A stretch of DNA of 64,000 nucleotides from Hyphomicrobiales bacterium (lineage in GTDB: Bacteria; Pseudomonadota; Alphaproteobacteria; Rhizobiales; Rhizobiaceae): NCBI GenBank assembly GCA_900473185.1, contig UCKU01000004.1:48205-112204 (forward strand), read 5' to 3'. The notes under the pieces are model-generated. The model was given only the letters and a program-made list of their open reading frames with translations, was not told where the DNA came from and searched no databases. Below are positions 1 through 8,480 of the stretch, piece after piece (position 1 is the first letter of the stretch; every line of letters starts with the position of its first letter). A program made the translations under genes and the position numbers.

Positions 1-968
1 GCCTCTATTCCCTGCGCCAGCTCAATGAGCTGCGCGCCCTGCTTGCCGCCTCCGCGCGTGGTCGCGAAGCGCATGACTTCCTGCCGCGCCGCAGGGAAAA
101 CGAGCATCTCCAGGTTATCGCCGTTACCAATTTCAAGGGCGGATCGGGCAAGACCACGACATCGGTGCATCTTGCGCAATATCTTGCGCTGCAGGGCTAC
201 CGCGTGCTCGCCCTCGATCTCGATCCGCAGGCCAGCATGTCCGCCATGCTTGGCGTCATGCCGGAGACCGATGTCCGTTCCAACGAGACACTCTATGCGG
301 CAATCCGTTACGACGAGGAGCGACGCCCCCTCTCCGAGGTCGTGCGCAACACCTATTTCGACGGCCTGGATCTCATCCCCGGCAATCTCGAACTCATGGA
401 GTTCGAGCATACGACGCCGCGCGCGCTGATGCGCGGTTCGCGGGATGGCGAGGGCGTGTTCTTCATGCGCGTCGCCAAGGCGCTCGACGATGTTGCCGAG
501 AACTATGATGTCGTCGTCCTCGATTGCCCGCCGCAGCTCGGTTACCTGACCTTGAGCGGCCTTTGCGCCGCGACCTCGATGATTGTCACCGTGCACCCGC
601 AGATGCTGGACGTGGCCTCCATGAGCCAGTTCCTGCTGATGACGCATGACCTTCTCTCCGTCGTGCGCGAAGCCGGCGGCGAGCTCAATTATGATTTCAT
701 TCGTTATCTGCTCACCCGCTACGAGCCGCAGGATGCGCCGCAGACGAAGGTCGCGGCGCTCTTGCGCAATCTGTTCGACGATCACGTCATGATCAATGCG
801 ATGGTGAAGTCCGCAGCAGTCTCCGATGCCGGCCTCACCAAGCAGACGCTCTACGAGATCGGCCGCGAGAACCTGACGCGCTCGACCTATGACCGCGCGA
901 TGGAAGCCCTCGATGCCGTCAATGGAGAAGTCGAGACGCTGATCCGGCAAGCATGGGGGCGCACATGA
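1..968 (+). CDS. repA: RepA, ParA-type plasmid partition ATPase (5' end outside window)
   Basis: ParA-family ATPase of a repABC replicon; it partitions the plasmid together with RepB and represses the rep operon. The open frame already runs at base 3, so the true start lies upstream. The visible part reads LYSLRQLNELR, a typical RepA N-terminal segment, followed by the deviant Walker A KGGSGKTT near base 140 and then LDLDPQAS. An inner Walker B-like VVVLDCPPQLG follows further on. About 320 residues are present of the roughly 400 usual for RepA. An ATG at 165 lies downstream of the Walker A motif and cannot be the real start. repB follows on the same strand after a 193-base gap. The family call is secure; only the N-terminus is missing. 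Confidence 0.95.
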   Translation, partial: LYSLRQLNELRALLAASARGREAHDFLPRRRENEHLQVIAVTNFKGGSGKTTTSVHLAQYLALQGYRVLALDLDPQASMSAMLGVMPETDVRSNETLYAAIRYDEERRPLSEVVRNTYFDGLDLIPGNLELMEFEHTTPRALMRGSRDGEGVFFMRVAKALDDVAENYDVVVLDCPPQLGYLTLSGLCAATSMIVTVHPQMLDVASMSQFLLMTHDLLSVVREAGGELNYDFIRYLLTRYEPQDAPQTKVAALLRNLFDDHVMINAMVKSAAVSDAGLTKQTLYEIGRENLTRSTYDRAMEALDAVNGEVETLIRQAWGRT

Positions 969-1020
969 CGTTCTCCGCGATCGCCACCGATTTATCCGGT
1001 TTCAGCGGGACGGCCGCCCT

Positions 1021-1036
1021 GTTGGGAGCTCCCAAC
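1021..1036. promoter_or_regulatory. 16-bp perfect palindrome, candidate parS (copy 1)
   Basis: A perfect 16-bp inverted repeat of the form GTTGGGAGCT plus its mirror half, ending in AAC, lies in the repA-repB gap. An identical copy starts 79 bases downstream. Known RepB sites in repABC plasmids are 16-bp palindromes of the form GTTnnCnnnnGnnAAC. These share the length and the GTT/AAC ends but not the inner C and G. A second small hairpin (GGTGCT / AGCACC, 1044-1060) sits just downstream. Confidence 0.6.
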
Positions 1037-1099
1037 AGAGGTTGGTGCTGTGTGAGCACCTGGCAAAAATCCCTCCAACTATCTGCGGCCCATAAGCGT

Positions 1100-1115
1100 G
1101 TTGGGAGCTCCCAAC
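1100..1115. promoter_or_regulatory. 16-bp perfect palindrome, candidate parS (copy 2)
   Basis: Exact second copy of the palindrome at 1021-1036, 47 bases before the repB start codon. Two identical perfect palindromes in the repA-repB gap fit a centromere bound by RepB; the repA-repB gap is one of the parS positions known in this plasmid family. The inference rests on position and symmetry. Confidence 0.6.
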
Positions 1116-1161
1116 AGCGCTCTTCCGGCTTGCCCGCCCCTGATTGGAAAGGAGAGAATTG

Positions 1162-2154
1162 ATGAGCCGACGCGATACCGTCAATTCGATCTTCATGCGC
1201 AAGGCTGACACGCCGGCGCCTTCCGCCGGCGTCGAGAAGAACCCGGACCGCGTGCGCACTGGTGCCGTCTCGGCCATGGGTGCATCGCTGCAGGAAATGA
1301 CGGAGGCGGCGCGTGCCGCCGGCCGACTGCAGGCGCAGATTTCCTCCGGTTTCTCCGTTCTGGAGATCAACCCGTCGGATATTTCCAATTCCTCAATCAG
1401 CGATCGTATCCCGATCGAGCGCGATACCGATTTCGATGCGCTGGTGACAAGCATTGCCGAACACGGCCAGAAGGTACCGATCCTGGTACGTCCCGACCCT
1501 GAAAAGGAGGGGCACTACCAGATCGCCTATGGCCGTCGCCGTCTGCGTGCCGCTGCAAAGCTTGGCCTCAAGGTCAAGGCGATCGTCCAGAGCTTGAGCG
1601 ACAATGAACTGGTGATTGCTCAGGGCAAGGAAAATCTCGACCGGCAGGATCTCTCCTTCATCGAAAAGGCGCTGTTTGCCCATCGTCTGGAAGAAGCTGG
1701 TTACCCGCGTGATATCATCATAGCGGCACTCTCGACCGACAAGGCCGATCTCAGCCGCTACATATCGGTCGCCCGTGGCATACCGCAGACCGTGATCCTG
1801 GCGATCGGCCCCGCACCGAAGGCAGGCCGCGCGCGATGGCTCGCTCTTGTCGATGCCGTCTCTTCCTCACCAAAGAAGGTCGAGGCGATCATTGAGGAAG
1901 CTGCCTTTGCCGATCTTGACAGCGATCAGCGCCTGCAGCGGGTGTTGTCGAAAATCGCTGCGCGAGATGCAAAGAAGGTGGCGGGCGATATCTGGAAAAC
2001 ACGGCAAGGACAGAGGGCCGCGCAAATCGACCGCTCCCCCAACAAGACGCGTATCACTTTCGATGAGCGCCTGGTGCCTGAATTTGCCGATTATCTCACG
2101 ACCCGGCTGGATGAGCTCTTCGAGGAGTTCGGCGCCGTCAGGTTACAACGATAA
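1162..2154 (+). CDS. repB: RepB, ParB-type centromere-binding partition protein
   Basis: ParB/Spo0J-family DNA-binding protein (330 aa) that binds parS and works with RepA in partition. The start is the ATG at 1162 (MSRRDTVNSIF), preceded by GGAGAG at a normal distance; an in-frame ATG at 1144 lacks such a site. A ParB nuclease-like domain covers roughly residues 50-150 (HGQKVPILVRP, YGRRRLRAA, QGKENLDRQDLS). An HTH-like middle follows (LSTDKADLSRYISVARGIP). The C-terminal RepB-specific region ends in TTRLDELFEEF. Length and order match RepB of other rhizobial plasmids. The candidate binding palindromes lie just upstream. Confidence 0.95.
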   Translation: MSRRDTVNSIFMRKADTPAPSAGVEKNPDRVRTGAVSAMGASLQEMTEAARAAGRLQAQISSGFSVLEINPSDISNSSISDRIPIERDTDFDALVTSIAEHGQKVPILVRPDPEKEGHYQIAYGRRRLRAAAKLGLKVKAIVQSLSDNELVIAQGKENLDRQDLSFIEKALFAHRLEEAGYPRDIIIAALSTDKADLSRYISVARGIPQTVILAIGPAPKAGRARWLALVDAVSSSPKKVEAIIEEAAFADLDSDQRLQRVLSKIAARDAKKVAGDIWKTRQGQRAAQIDRSPNKTRITFDERLVPEFADYLTTRLDELFEEFGAVRLQR

Positions 2155-2213
2155 CTGTTGGCGAGTTAAGCCGCTGACGAGGATTTGACTGTTAGGAAAA
2201 GGAGCCAATAGGC

Positions 2214-2248
2214 AAAGAAAAAGGCCCCCGAACAAACATCCGGAAGCC
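2214..2248 (-). terminator. Intrinsic terminator of the ctRNA
   Basis: Read on the minus strand, a 10-bp stem with G-U pairs (arms 2248-2239 and 2232-2223, 6-base loop) is followed directly by TTTTTCTTT. On the plus strand the same bases lie in the repC leader. There the stem could form an attenuating structure modulated by ctRNA pairing, as described for this plasmid family. Confidence 0.8.
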
Positions 2249-2266
2249 CTCTTCTCTCGTTTAGCA
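2214..2266 (-). ncRNA. Counter-transcribed RNA (ctRNA, incompatibility RNA) antisense to the repC leader
   Basis: repABC plasmids encode a small antisense RNA between repB and repC that limits RepC synthesis and sets incompatibility. On the minus strand a TTGACA box (2300-2295) is followed after 17 bases by GATTCT (2277-2272), giving a start near 2266. About 50 bases on there is a GC-rich stem (arms 2248-2239 and 2232-2223) followed by TTTTTCTTT. Promoter, length of about 50 nt and terminator all match known ctRNAs of this family. The exact 5' end is inferred. Confidence 0.85.
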
Positions 2267-2271
2267 CCTAG

Positions 2272-2300
2272 AGAATCGCACTTCCCGGAATCGCTGTCAA
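2272..2300 (-). promoter_or_regulatory. Promoter of the ctRNA
   Basis: A consensus -35 TTGACA at 2300-2295 and a weaker -10 GATTCT at 2277-2272 with 17-bp spacing on the minus strand. It directs transcription toward the minus-strand terminator at 2248-2214 and away from repC. Confidence 0.7.
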
Positions 2301-2357
2301 GGTTTTTGAACGCCGTTTTGGCGGGCGCTGATGATTTGCCTTTGTATAAGGTGAACC

Positions 2358-3572
2358 ATGATGGATACGGGATTTGTGACGACGCCTTTCGGGCGGCGGC
2401 CGATGTCGCTTGCCTTGATGAAAGGTCAGCTTCAGGCCGAATCAATTAAACCAGATAAGTCCGTCGACAAGTGGAAGGTGTTTCGCGACGTCTGCGAAGC
2501 ACGCCCGCTGCTCGACATTTCCGACCGCACACTGGCTGTGTTGAACGCTCTCCTCTCCTTCTATCCCGAGAACCATCTCTCCGGTGAGGCGAGTATGGTC
2601 GTCTTCCCGTCTAACCGGCAACTCATGGTCCGAGCGCACGGCATTGCGGTCACCACGCTGCGCCGGCACCTGGCGGCTTTGGTGGATGCCGGGCTAATCA
2701 CCCGCAAGGATAGCGCCAACGGCAAACGTTTCGCCCGCCGGAAGAGCTCAGGCGAGTTGGACGTTGCCTATGGCTTCAGCCTCGCGCCACTTCTCGCCCG
2801 CAGCGAGGAACTGGCTGCCATGGCTCAAAGGATCGAAGCCGACCGGATCGCACTCCGGCGTGCACGCGAGCGACTGACGATCTGCCGCCGCGATGTCCGC
2901 AAACTGATCGATGCAGCAATCGACGAAAGCGTTCCCGGTAACTGGAACGACATCGAGGCTGCCTATGCCCATCACCTCGCATGCCTGCCCCGCAATGCCA
3001 CAGCTAGCGAACTGGACGGCGTGCGTCAAAAGCTCGAAACCCTTCGCTCTGACATCGTCAATCTGTTGACGATCTTCGATAATTTCAAAAAAACGAGCGC
3101 CAGTGTGGTCCAAAATGAACCGCACATACAGAATTCAGATATAGACTCTATTGAATTAGAATCTGTACCGATGGTGCAAGCGGAAACGCTTCCAACTGCA
3201 TCCGGGGCGGTTCAGCCGAACGGATCTCAGAAAATATTCCCTCTCGCCCTCATCCTGCAGGCCTGCCCGCAAATCAGCGATTATGCTCAGGGAGGATCGA
3301 TCGGTGGCTGGCGAGATCTCGTGACCGCCGCCGTTACCGTACGGTCCATGCTCGGAATCACCCCGGAGACCTATCAGGCGGCTTGCGAAAGCCTTGGCCG
3401 GGAAAGTGCTGCTGTCGTCATTGCCTGCATGCTGGAGCGGGCGACCCATATCAACTCGCCAGGCGGTTATCTGCGTGACCTGACCCGTAGGGGAGCACGA
3501 GGAGAGTTCTCGCTTGGTCCCATGCTGATGGCGCTGGTACGGCAGAACAGTCCGGTCGCACGGAGGGCTTGA
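2358..3572 (+). CDS. repC: RepC, plasmid replication initiator
   Basis: RepC (404 aa) is the replication initiator of repABC plasmids and acts at an origin within its own gene. The N-terminus MMDTGFVTTPFGRRPMSLALM is diagnostic. A winged-helix region follows (ISDRTLAVLNALLSFYP, SNRQLMVRAHGIAVTTLRRHLAALVDAGLI). The C-terminal part (LGRESAAVVIACMLERATHINSPGGYLRDLTRR) is also typical. AAGGTG at 2348-2353 serves ATG 2358 or 2361. The gene is intact. Expression is expected to be limited by the ctRNA directly upstream. Confidence 0.96.
   Translation: MMDTGFVTTPFGRRPMSLALMKGQLQAESIKPDKSVDKWKVFRDVCEARPLLDISDRTLAVLNALLSFYPENHLSGEASMVVFPSNRQLMVRAHGIAVTTLRRHLAALVDAGLITRKDSANGKRFARRKSSGELDVAYGFSLAPLLARSEELAAMAQRIEADRIALRRARERLTICRRDVRKLIDAAIDESVPGNWNDIEAAYAHHLACLPRNATASELDGVRQKLETLRSDIVNLLTIFDNFKKTSASVVQNEPHIQNSDIDSIELESVPMVQAETLPTASGAVQPNGSQKIFPLALILQACPQISDYAQGGSIGGWRDLVTAAVTVRSMLGITPETYQAACESLGRESAAVVIACMLERATHINSPGGYLRDLTRRGARGEFSLGPMLMALVRQNSPVARRA
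3078..3172 (+). other. AT-rich segment inside repC, candidate oriV region
   Basis: A stretch of about 95 bases in repC, with runs such as AATTTCAAAAAAAC and ATTGAATTAGAATC, is much richer in A and T than the surrounding GC-rich gene. In repABC plasmids the origin maps inside repC in an AT-rich interval. The assignment is by analogy; no iterons were seen. Confidence 0.45.
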
Positions 3573-3875
3573 GCGCTTTCGAGTAACGGGGTTGGTAGCT
3601 GGCCGCCGTTGCTGTTCAATTGGATAGAGATGGCCGCTAGAAGACTGCAAGTGCGAAGCTTTGATGCTGTCATTGGAACGATTGGAAGACACATCGTGTT
3701 TCAGATGAAGAACAGGTGTCGGAAATGAAGGCCTGATTAACTTCCGCAATGGAAGAATAGGCTAGTCGTCTCAATGGCTTGACTAAGACCTCGTTCCGGA
3801 AGGCGGTGGCGGAATTGCCGCAAATGCCTGAGAAACAACGCATAAAGCGCCCCGAGGCCGGAAAGGGTCGTTGAC
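3573..3875. other. Intergenic region, no gene seen
   Basis: About 300 bases between repC and the sugar transferase. Open frames crossing it on the minus strand are antisense to repC and show no family features. A loose purine-rich segment (AAAGGG near 3862) precedes the GTG start of the next gene. No strong hairpin or promoter was recognised. Confidence 0.5.
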
Positions 3876-4511
3876 GTGAATTGGCCGGAGACGATAGGGC
3901 AGGTCAGGCCATTGAAGGCCAGAAGAGTGTGGGAAAGGGTGAGGGCGGACTTGAAGCGGGCAGTGGATCTTTTCCTGGCTCTGGTGGCAACGCTGATCCT
4001 GATCATTCCGATCGGGGTCGTGGCGCTTTGTGTGCGCCTGACCTCTCCGGGGCCGGCGCTCTACTGGTCGAACCGGGTGGGGCGCCGCAACGAGATCTTC
4101 CGGATGCCGAAATTCCGCAGCATGCGGATCGACACACCGACGGTCGCCACGCATCTTCTCGACGATCCCTCCCGCTATTTGACGCCGATCGGCGGCTTCC
4201 TGCGAAAGTCGAGCCTCGATGAACTGCCGCAGCTCTGGTGTATCCTGAAGGGCGAGATGAGCTTCGTCGGCCCGCGCCCGGCGCTTTATAACCAGGACGA
4301 TCTGATTGCGCTGCGCACGGCCGAAGGTGTCGATGCGCTGCTTCCGGGGCTGACGGGCTGGGCGCAGATCAACGGCCGCGACGAACTGCCGATCCCCGAA
4401 AAGGTGAAGTTCGATGTTGATTATCTGCAGCGCCGCTCCTTCTTCATGGATATGCGCATTCTCGCAATGACTGTCGCCAAGGTATTGGGCAGCAAGGGCA
4501 TAACCCATTGA
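3876..4511 (+). CDS. Initiating sugar-phosphate transferase of polysaccharide synthesis (WreU/PssA-like)
   Basis: Polyprenyl-phosphate hexose-1-phosphate transferase of the bacterial sugar transferase family (211 aa). It links the first sugar phosphate to the lipid carrier at the inner membrane. One N-terminal membrane helix ([20 protein letters not shown]) is followed by the family motifs [30 protein letters not shown] and [12 protein letters not shown]. The start is a GTG. The length suits the short single-helix type. The next gene makes a 4-keto-6-deoxy sugar nucleotide, which suggests a joint role in starting O-antigen or exopolysaccharide. Plasmid-borne lps genes next to rep genes are known in R. 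etli (lps-beta loci, recalled). Specific substrate unknown. Confidence 0.88.
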   Translation: MNWPETIGQVRPLKARRVWERVRADLKRAVDLFLALVATLILIIPIGVVALCVRLTSPGPALYWSNRVGRRNEIFRMPKFRSMRIDTPTVATHLLDDPSRYLTPIGGFLRKSSLDELPQLWCILKGEMSFVGPRPALYNQDDLIALRTAEGVDALLPGLTGWAQINGRDELPIPEKVKFDVDYLQRRSFFMDMRILAMTVAKVLGSKGITH

Positions 4512-4629
4512 GGTTACGACTTAAGGTTATAAACAGATTGCATGCGCGACCCTCGATTATTTTGGTTGCGCTTGAAATCGAAAAGGACAAGAAGAAGTCA
4601 GGCTGGAATGATGGGTGGGCAGTATAGAC

Positions 4630-6618
4630 ATGCATTATGATCCCTCAAACGACGGATCAAAGGCCAGCCGGTCCTGGATGTCGATGCAGGCACTGGTCGG
4701 CCCGCTCTTGGCGATGCCGCGTCCGGCCAAGCGCATTCTTGCACTGATCGTCGATTCCAGCCTCTGTGTTCTCACCATCTGGCTTGCCTATTGTTTCCGT
4801 CTCAACGAATGGACGGTGCTGACGGGCGTGCAATGGCTCGCGGTTCTCGTGTCGCTGTGTCTGGCGCTGCCGATCTTCGTCGTCATGGGCATGTATCGGG
4901 CGATCTTCCGTTATGCCGGCATTGCCGCTTTCCTGGCGGTGCTGAAGGCGATCGCGATCTATGGCGTTGCCTTCGCGACGATCTTCACCGCACTCAGCGT
5001 TCCCGGCATTCCGCGCACCGTCGGCATTCTGCAGCCCTTGCTTCTGTTGATCGCAATCGGCCTTTCGCGCCTCGGCATCCGCTACTGGCTCGGCGATACC
5101 TATCAGCGCATCCTTCACCAGGGTGCGATGGCAAAAGTGCTGATCTATGGCGCGGGCAGTTCCGGCCGGCAGCTTGCCGCTGCACTGACGAACAGTGCCG
5201 AGCTCAACGCCGTCGGTTATCTCGATGACGATCCGAAGCTCAAGGGCGGCATCATGGGCGGCCTGCCGATCTATGATCCCTCCGACCTGACTGAACTCGT
5301 CCAGACGCTGAATGTCCACAACGTGCTTTTGGCGCTGCCCTCGGTAACGCGCCAGCGCCGCAACGAGATCCTCGAACAGATCCGCAAGGCGCGGGTGAAT
5401 GTGCGCACGCTGCCGGATCTGACCGCCCTCGCGCAGGGCCGCATTGCCGTTTCCGATATCCGCGAACTCGAAATCGAGGATCTGCTTGGACGCGAGGCCG
5501 TGGCGCCACGCCAGGAGCTTCTCGACAAGGCCACACTTGGCAAGGTGGTGATGGTGACGGGCGCCGGCGGCTCGATTGGCAGCGAACTCTGCCGCCAGAT
5601 CCTGCGCTGCGGCCCAACGCAACTGGTCCTCGTCGATCAGAACGAATACGCCCTTTATGCGATCCATGGCGAGTTGTTGAAGCTTTCGGAGCTTTATGAA
5701 CAGCAGGTACAGATCGTGCCGATCCTCTGTTCGGTGCGCGATCGCGACCGCATCGAACATATCATCATGAGCTGGCGCCCGCAGACACTCTATCATGCCG
5801 CCGCCTACAAGCATGTGCCACTCGTCGAGCAGAATGCCGTCGAAGGCATCAAGAACAATGTCATGGGCACGCTGATTACCGCACAGGCGGCTGAAAAATA
5901 CGGCGTCTCCAATTTCGTGCTGATCAGCACCGACAAGGCGGTTCGCCCGACCAATGTGATGGGCGCCAGCAAGCGTCTGGCCGAAATGGTGCTGCAAGCG
6001 CTATCGGCCGAAAAGCAGGCCGGCGGGCACACCAATTTCTCTATGGTCCGCTTCGGCAATGTGCTGGGCTCCTCCGGTTCCGTCGTGCCGCTGTTTCGCC
6101 AGCAGATCAGGGATGGCGGCCCCGTGACGCTGACCCATCCTGAGATCACTCGCTACTTCATGACGATCTCGGAGGCTTCGCAGCTCGTCATCCAGGCCGG
6201 CGCCATGGCCGATGGCGGCGATGTCCTCCTGCTCGACATGGGCGAGCCGGTTCGCATTGCCGATCTCGCCCGCCGGATGATCGATCTTTCGGGCCTTACG
6301 GTGCGTAGCGACGACAATCCCGAAGGCGATATTGAGCTTTCGGTCACGGGTCTGCGCCCCGGCGAAAAGCTCTATGAGGAACTGCTGATTGGCGACAATC
6401 CCGAGACGACGCAGCATCCGCGCATCATGAAGGCGCGCGAGGATTTTCTCTTCTGGCCGGAGCTTTCCAAGCGCCTGAAGGTTCTCAATGCCGCGCTTGA
6501 CCGCAACGACATTCCCGCCGCCCGCCTGATGCTCGCCGAACTCGTCTCCGGCTATGCCTCGACCGGCGAGGTGACCGATCTAGCGCTGAGCGCCGCCGAG
6601 GCCAATACGGCCGCGTGA
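4630..6618 (+). CDS. Membrane nucleotide-sugar 4,6-dehydratase (WbpM/PglF/CapD family)
   Basis: Large UDP-N-acetylhexosamine 4,6-dehydratase type, about 660 aa. Four membrane helices fill roughly residues 30-150. A first nucleotide-binding fold follows (KVLIYGAGSSGRQLAAAL), then a second catalytic Rossmann domain (VMVTGAGGSIGSELCRQIL) with STDKAVRPTNVMGASK. There Met replaces the usual catalytic Tyr, as in large WbpM-type enzymes. The product would be a UDP-4-keto-6-deoxy-HexNAc precursor of quinovosamine-like sugars. ATG 4630 was chosen; a GTG at 4615 in the same frame is possible. The neighbouring transferase lies 100-odd bases upstream. A strong terminator follows. The reductase expected to finish quinovosamine is not between the two genes. 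Confidence 0.88.
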   Translation: MHYDPSNDGSKASRSWMSMQALVGPLLAMPRPAKRILALIVDSSLCVLTIWLAYCFRLNEWTVLTGVQWLAVLVSLCLALPIFVVMGMYRAIFRYAGIAAFLAVLKAIAIYGVAFATIFTALSVPGIPRTVGILQPLLLLIAIGLSRLGIRYWLGDTYQRILHQGAMAKVLIYGAGSSGRQLAAALTNSAELNAVGYLDDDPKLKGGIMGGLPIYDPSDLTELVQTLNVHNVLLALPSVTRQRRNEILEQIRKARVNVRTLPDLTALAQGRIAVSDIRELEIEDLLGREAVAPRQELLDKATLGKVVMVTGAGGSIGSELCRQILRCGPTQLVLVDQNEYALYAIHGELLKLSELYEQQVQIVPILCSVRDRDRIEHIIMSWRPQTLYHAAAYKHVPLVEQNAVEGIKNNVMGTLITAQAAEKYGVSNFVLISTDKAVRPTNVMGASKRLAEMVLQALSAEKQAGGHTNFSMVRFGNVLGSSGSVVPLFRQQIRDGGPVTLTHPEITRYFMTISEASQLVIQAGAMADGGDVLLLDMGEPVRIADLARRMIDLSGLTVRSDDNPEGDIELSVTGLRPGEKLYEELLIGDNPETTQHPRIMKAREDFLFWPELSKRLKVLNAALDRNDIPAARLMLAELVSGYASTGEVTDLALSAAEANTAA

Positions 6619-6620
6619 TC

Positions 6621-6650
6621 AAAGCCCGGTTTTGCGCCGGGCTTTTTCTT
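6621..6650 (+). terminator. Rho-independent terminator of the polysaccharide genes
   Basis: AAAGCCCGG and CCGGGCTTT form a 9-bp stem around a short TTTTGCG loop, followed by TTCTTT. It begins just after the dehydratase stop codon. Confidence 0.9.
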
Positions 6651-6658
6651 TCTCAGTT

Positions 6659-7107
6659 TCAGGCATTCGCCCCATTGTCGACCGTCCAGGCTGCACCGGT
6701 GACCGAGCGTACGGCCGGCGAGGCGACATAGGCAACGACATCGGCGATCTCGCCGGGATCGGCAAAGCCCGCCGATCGGACATGAGGCCCTTCTGCTCAC
6801 GAGCATGCGGGCCGTCTGCCGGGTTCATGTCCGTATCCGTCGAGCCGGGATGCACGGCATTGACGGTAATGCCGCGCGGGCCGAGTTCGCGGGCGAGCGC
6901 CTGCGACAGGCCGGCAGGCGCCGCCTTGCTCGCCGTATTGAGGCTAAGGCCGGGGGAGGTGGCGCGTACCGCAAGATTGCTGCCGATCGAAATGATGCGC
7001 CCGCCATCCGGCATGACTGTTAGCGCTGCCTTGGACGCCGCGAAGGCCGAGCGGACATTGATCGAGAAGGTCTGATCGAAATCTTCAAGCGACAGGGTCT
7101 CGATCGG
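6659..7107 (-). pseudogene. Broken short-chain dehydrogenase/reductase (SDR) gene
   Basis: On the minus strand an SDR sequence can be followed (ETLSLEDFDQTF, RIISIGSN, SLNTASKAA, LARELGPRGITVNAVHPGSTDTDMN) up to EQKGLM near 6790. The frame then slips. The proper C-terminus (FADPGEIADVVAYVAS, SVTGAAWTVDNGANA, stop at 6659-6661) continues in another frame, so there is at least one frameshift. The N-terminal third, including the cofactor-binding TGxxxGxG, is absent. At about 7107 the homology stops where a TetR remnant on the other strand begins. The catalytic Tyr of YxxxK appears as Thr (TASK). Clearly inactive. Confidence 0.8.
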
Positions 7108-7368
7108 ACATCGATGGGCGATCTGACCCAGGCAATGGGCATCGCGCGTGCATGAGGCAGCGCTACGCCGAAAATATTAGCCAGCTTATGACAAGATTCG
7201 AGCGGGCCGTCAGCGAGGGTGAATTGACCGACACCTTCGACTGCGAGGCCGCTGCCGTCTTTTTCGGCACGCTGCAGAATGGCATGTCGCTGCTTGCCCG
7301 CGACGGTGGTGGAGAGGCGGCGCTGATGGTCGTCGCTCGGAGGGGAAGTCCTGCGCTTGAAGGAATGA
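7108..7368 (+). pseudogene. Remnant of a TetR-family regulator
   Basis: Bases from 7108 encode TSMGDLTQAMGIAR, a TetR HTH fragment, then a stop at 7153. In another frame RQRYAENISQLMTRFERAV and FFGTLQNGMSLLARDGG follow, which is a TetR C-terminal half. The end REVLRLKE with a stop at 7366-7368 needs one more frame change. The middle of the protein is deleted. SDR and TetR genes are often divergent neighbours, so the two remnants were probably one locus whose 5' ends were lost together. Confidence 0.65.
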
Positions 7369-7502
7369 CCCGCGATCGTCGCCGCAGTGGAGCTGGTGCA
7401 TCCCTCTCAGTATCAACGCTCGGGATACAACCGGACGGACATGCCCAGATCAAGGGTCCCGTTGAAGTGCTCGTCTATGCGTCCGTTCGGTCGGAGGATC
7501 GT

Positions 7503-8480
7503 TCAGTCGACGAAGTCGACGATGACGCCGGGCTTGACCATGCTGGCAAGTTCCTCGACATCCCAATTGGTCAGCCGCACGCAGCCGTGCGAACCAGCCT
7601 TGTCGATCAGAGAAGGCTCCGGCGATCCATGGATGCCGTAGGTCGGCTCGGAGAGGTCTATCCAGACCGTCCCGACCGGGTTGTTGGGTCCGCTCGGCAG
7701 CTTCAGGAGCTTCTTGTTATGGCCCTGCTGAAAATTCACTTTGGGATTATAGGTGTATTTGGGATTGCGAGCGACACCGTTGACCTTGTGCCGTCCCGCA
7801 GGCGAGGGGTTATCGTCGCTGCCGATCGTTGCCGGGTAGACTGCCAAAACGGATCCGTCTTCTGCAAATGCCAGCACCTCGCCGCTTTTCCTGCGGGCTT
7901 CGATGCGCTTGGCCTTCCCCGTTCTTGGCGCACCGATGACCGCAATGGAAATCGTTTCGCCGGGTGCGAATTGGGCGCCAGGGTTCAGTGTTTTCAGCAG
8001 GTCGATGTCCATATGAAAGCGCTCGGACAGCCGCTCGGCGACGCTTGTGTAGCCGAGATGCGTCATCCTTGCTTGCTTTGCGTAATCCTTCGGAATGTTC
8101 TCGACGAGATCAGCCGCATCATCCTGCACAACGACATAGGAACCGATGACCTTTCGATCGTCTTGGAGGCGAGAGAGCATCTGCGGGTCGGGACTTCCGT
8201 CGACCGGGAGGCGTTGCATGGTCTCGAAGCCGGCAATCGCCTTGACGACGTTTTCACCGTAGAAGCCGTCGATCACGCCGGGCGATGCGCCGGCTCGGTC
8301 TAGCAGAACCTGCAGATGAATGATGGCTGGATCCGGCGTCGTTGATCTTTCACGCGGAGGGGCTGAGGAGATGGCATCAATCGACGCGTCGTTGATGGTT
8401 TGAGGCGCAAGGGGCTGGGCGTTCCCGACACCGTGGATTGAAAGCGATATGAAGCCGCAAACGAGCATGGATTTGATCAT
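7503..8480 (-). CDS. L,D-transpeptidase (ErfK/YbiS/YkuD family)
   Basis: Exported enzyme (325 aa) that makes 3-3 peptidoglycan cross-links or attaches proteins to the wall. An N-terminal signal peptide ends near GNAQ (residue 22). A peptidoglycan-binding domain lies at about 50-108 (LQVLLDRAGASPGVIDGFYG). The YkuD domain ends with the catalytic signature HGSPEPSLIDKAGSHGCVRLTN, with Cys300 as nucleophile and both His residues present. It stands alone: decayed DNA lies on one side and a 425-base gap on the other. Rhizobia carry many paralogues of this family, so the exact role cannot be assigned. Confidence 0.92.
   Translation of the reverse strand: MIKSMLVCGFISLSIHGVGNAQPLAPQTINDASIDAISSAPPRERSTTPDPAIIHLQVLLDRAGASPGVIDGFYGENVVKAIAGFETMQRLPVDGSPDPQMLSRLQDDRKVIGSYVVVQDDAADLVENIPKDYAKQARMTHLGYTSVAERLSERFHMDIDLLKTLNPGAQFAPGETISIAVIGAPRTGKAKRIEARRKSGEVLAFAEDGSVLAVYPATIGSDDNPSPAGRHKVNGVARNPKYTYNPKVNFQQGHNKKLLKLPSGPNNPVGTVWIDLSEPTYGIHGSPEPSLIDKAGSHGCVRLTNWDVEELASMVKPGVIVDFVD

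Noticed and set aside
4657..5997. A 446-codon minus-strand frame opposite the 4,6-dehydratase
   Set aside because: Composition is His/Asp/Arg-rich and without domains; the dehydratase frame has two Rossmann motifs.
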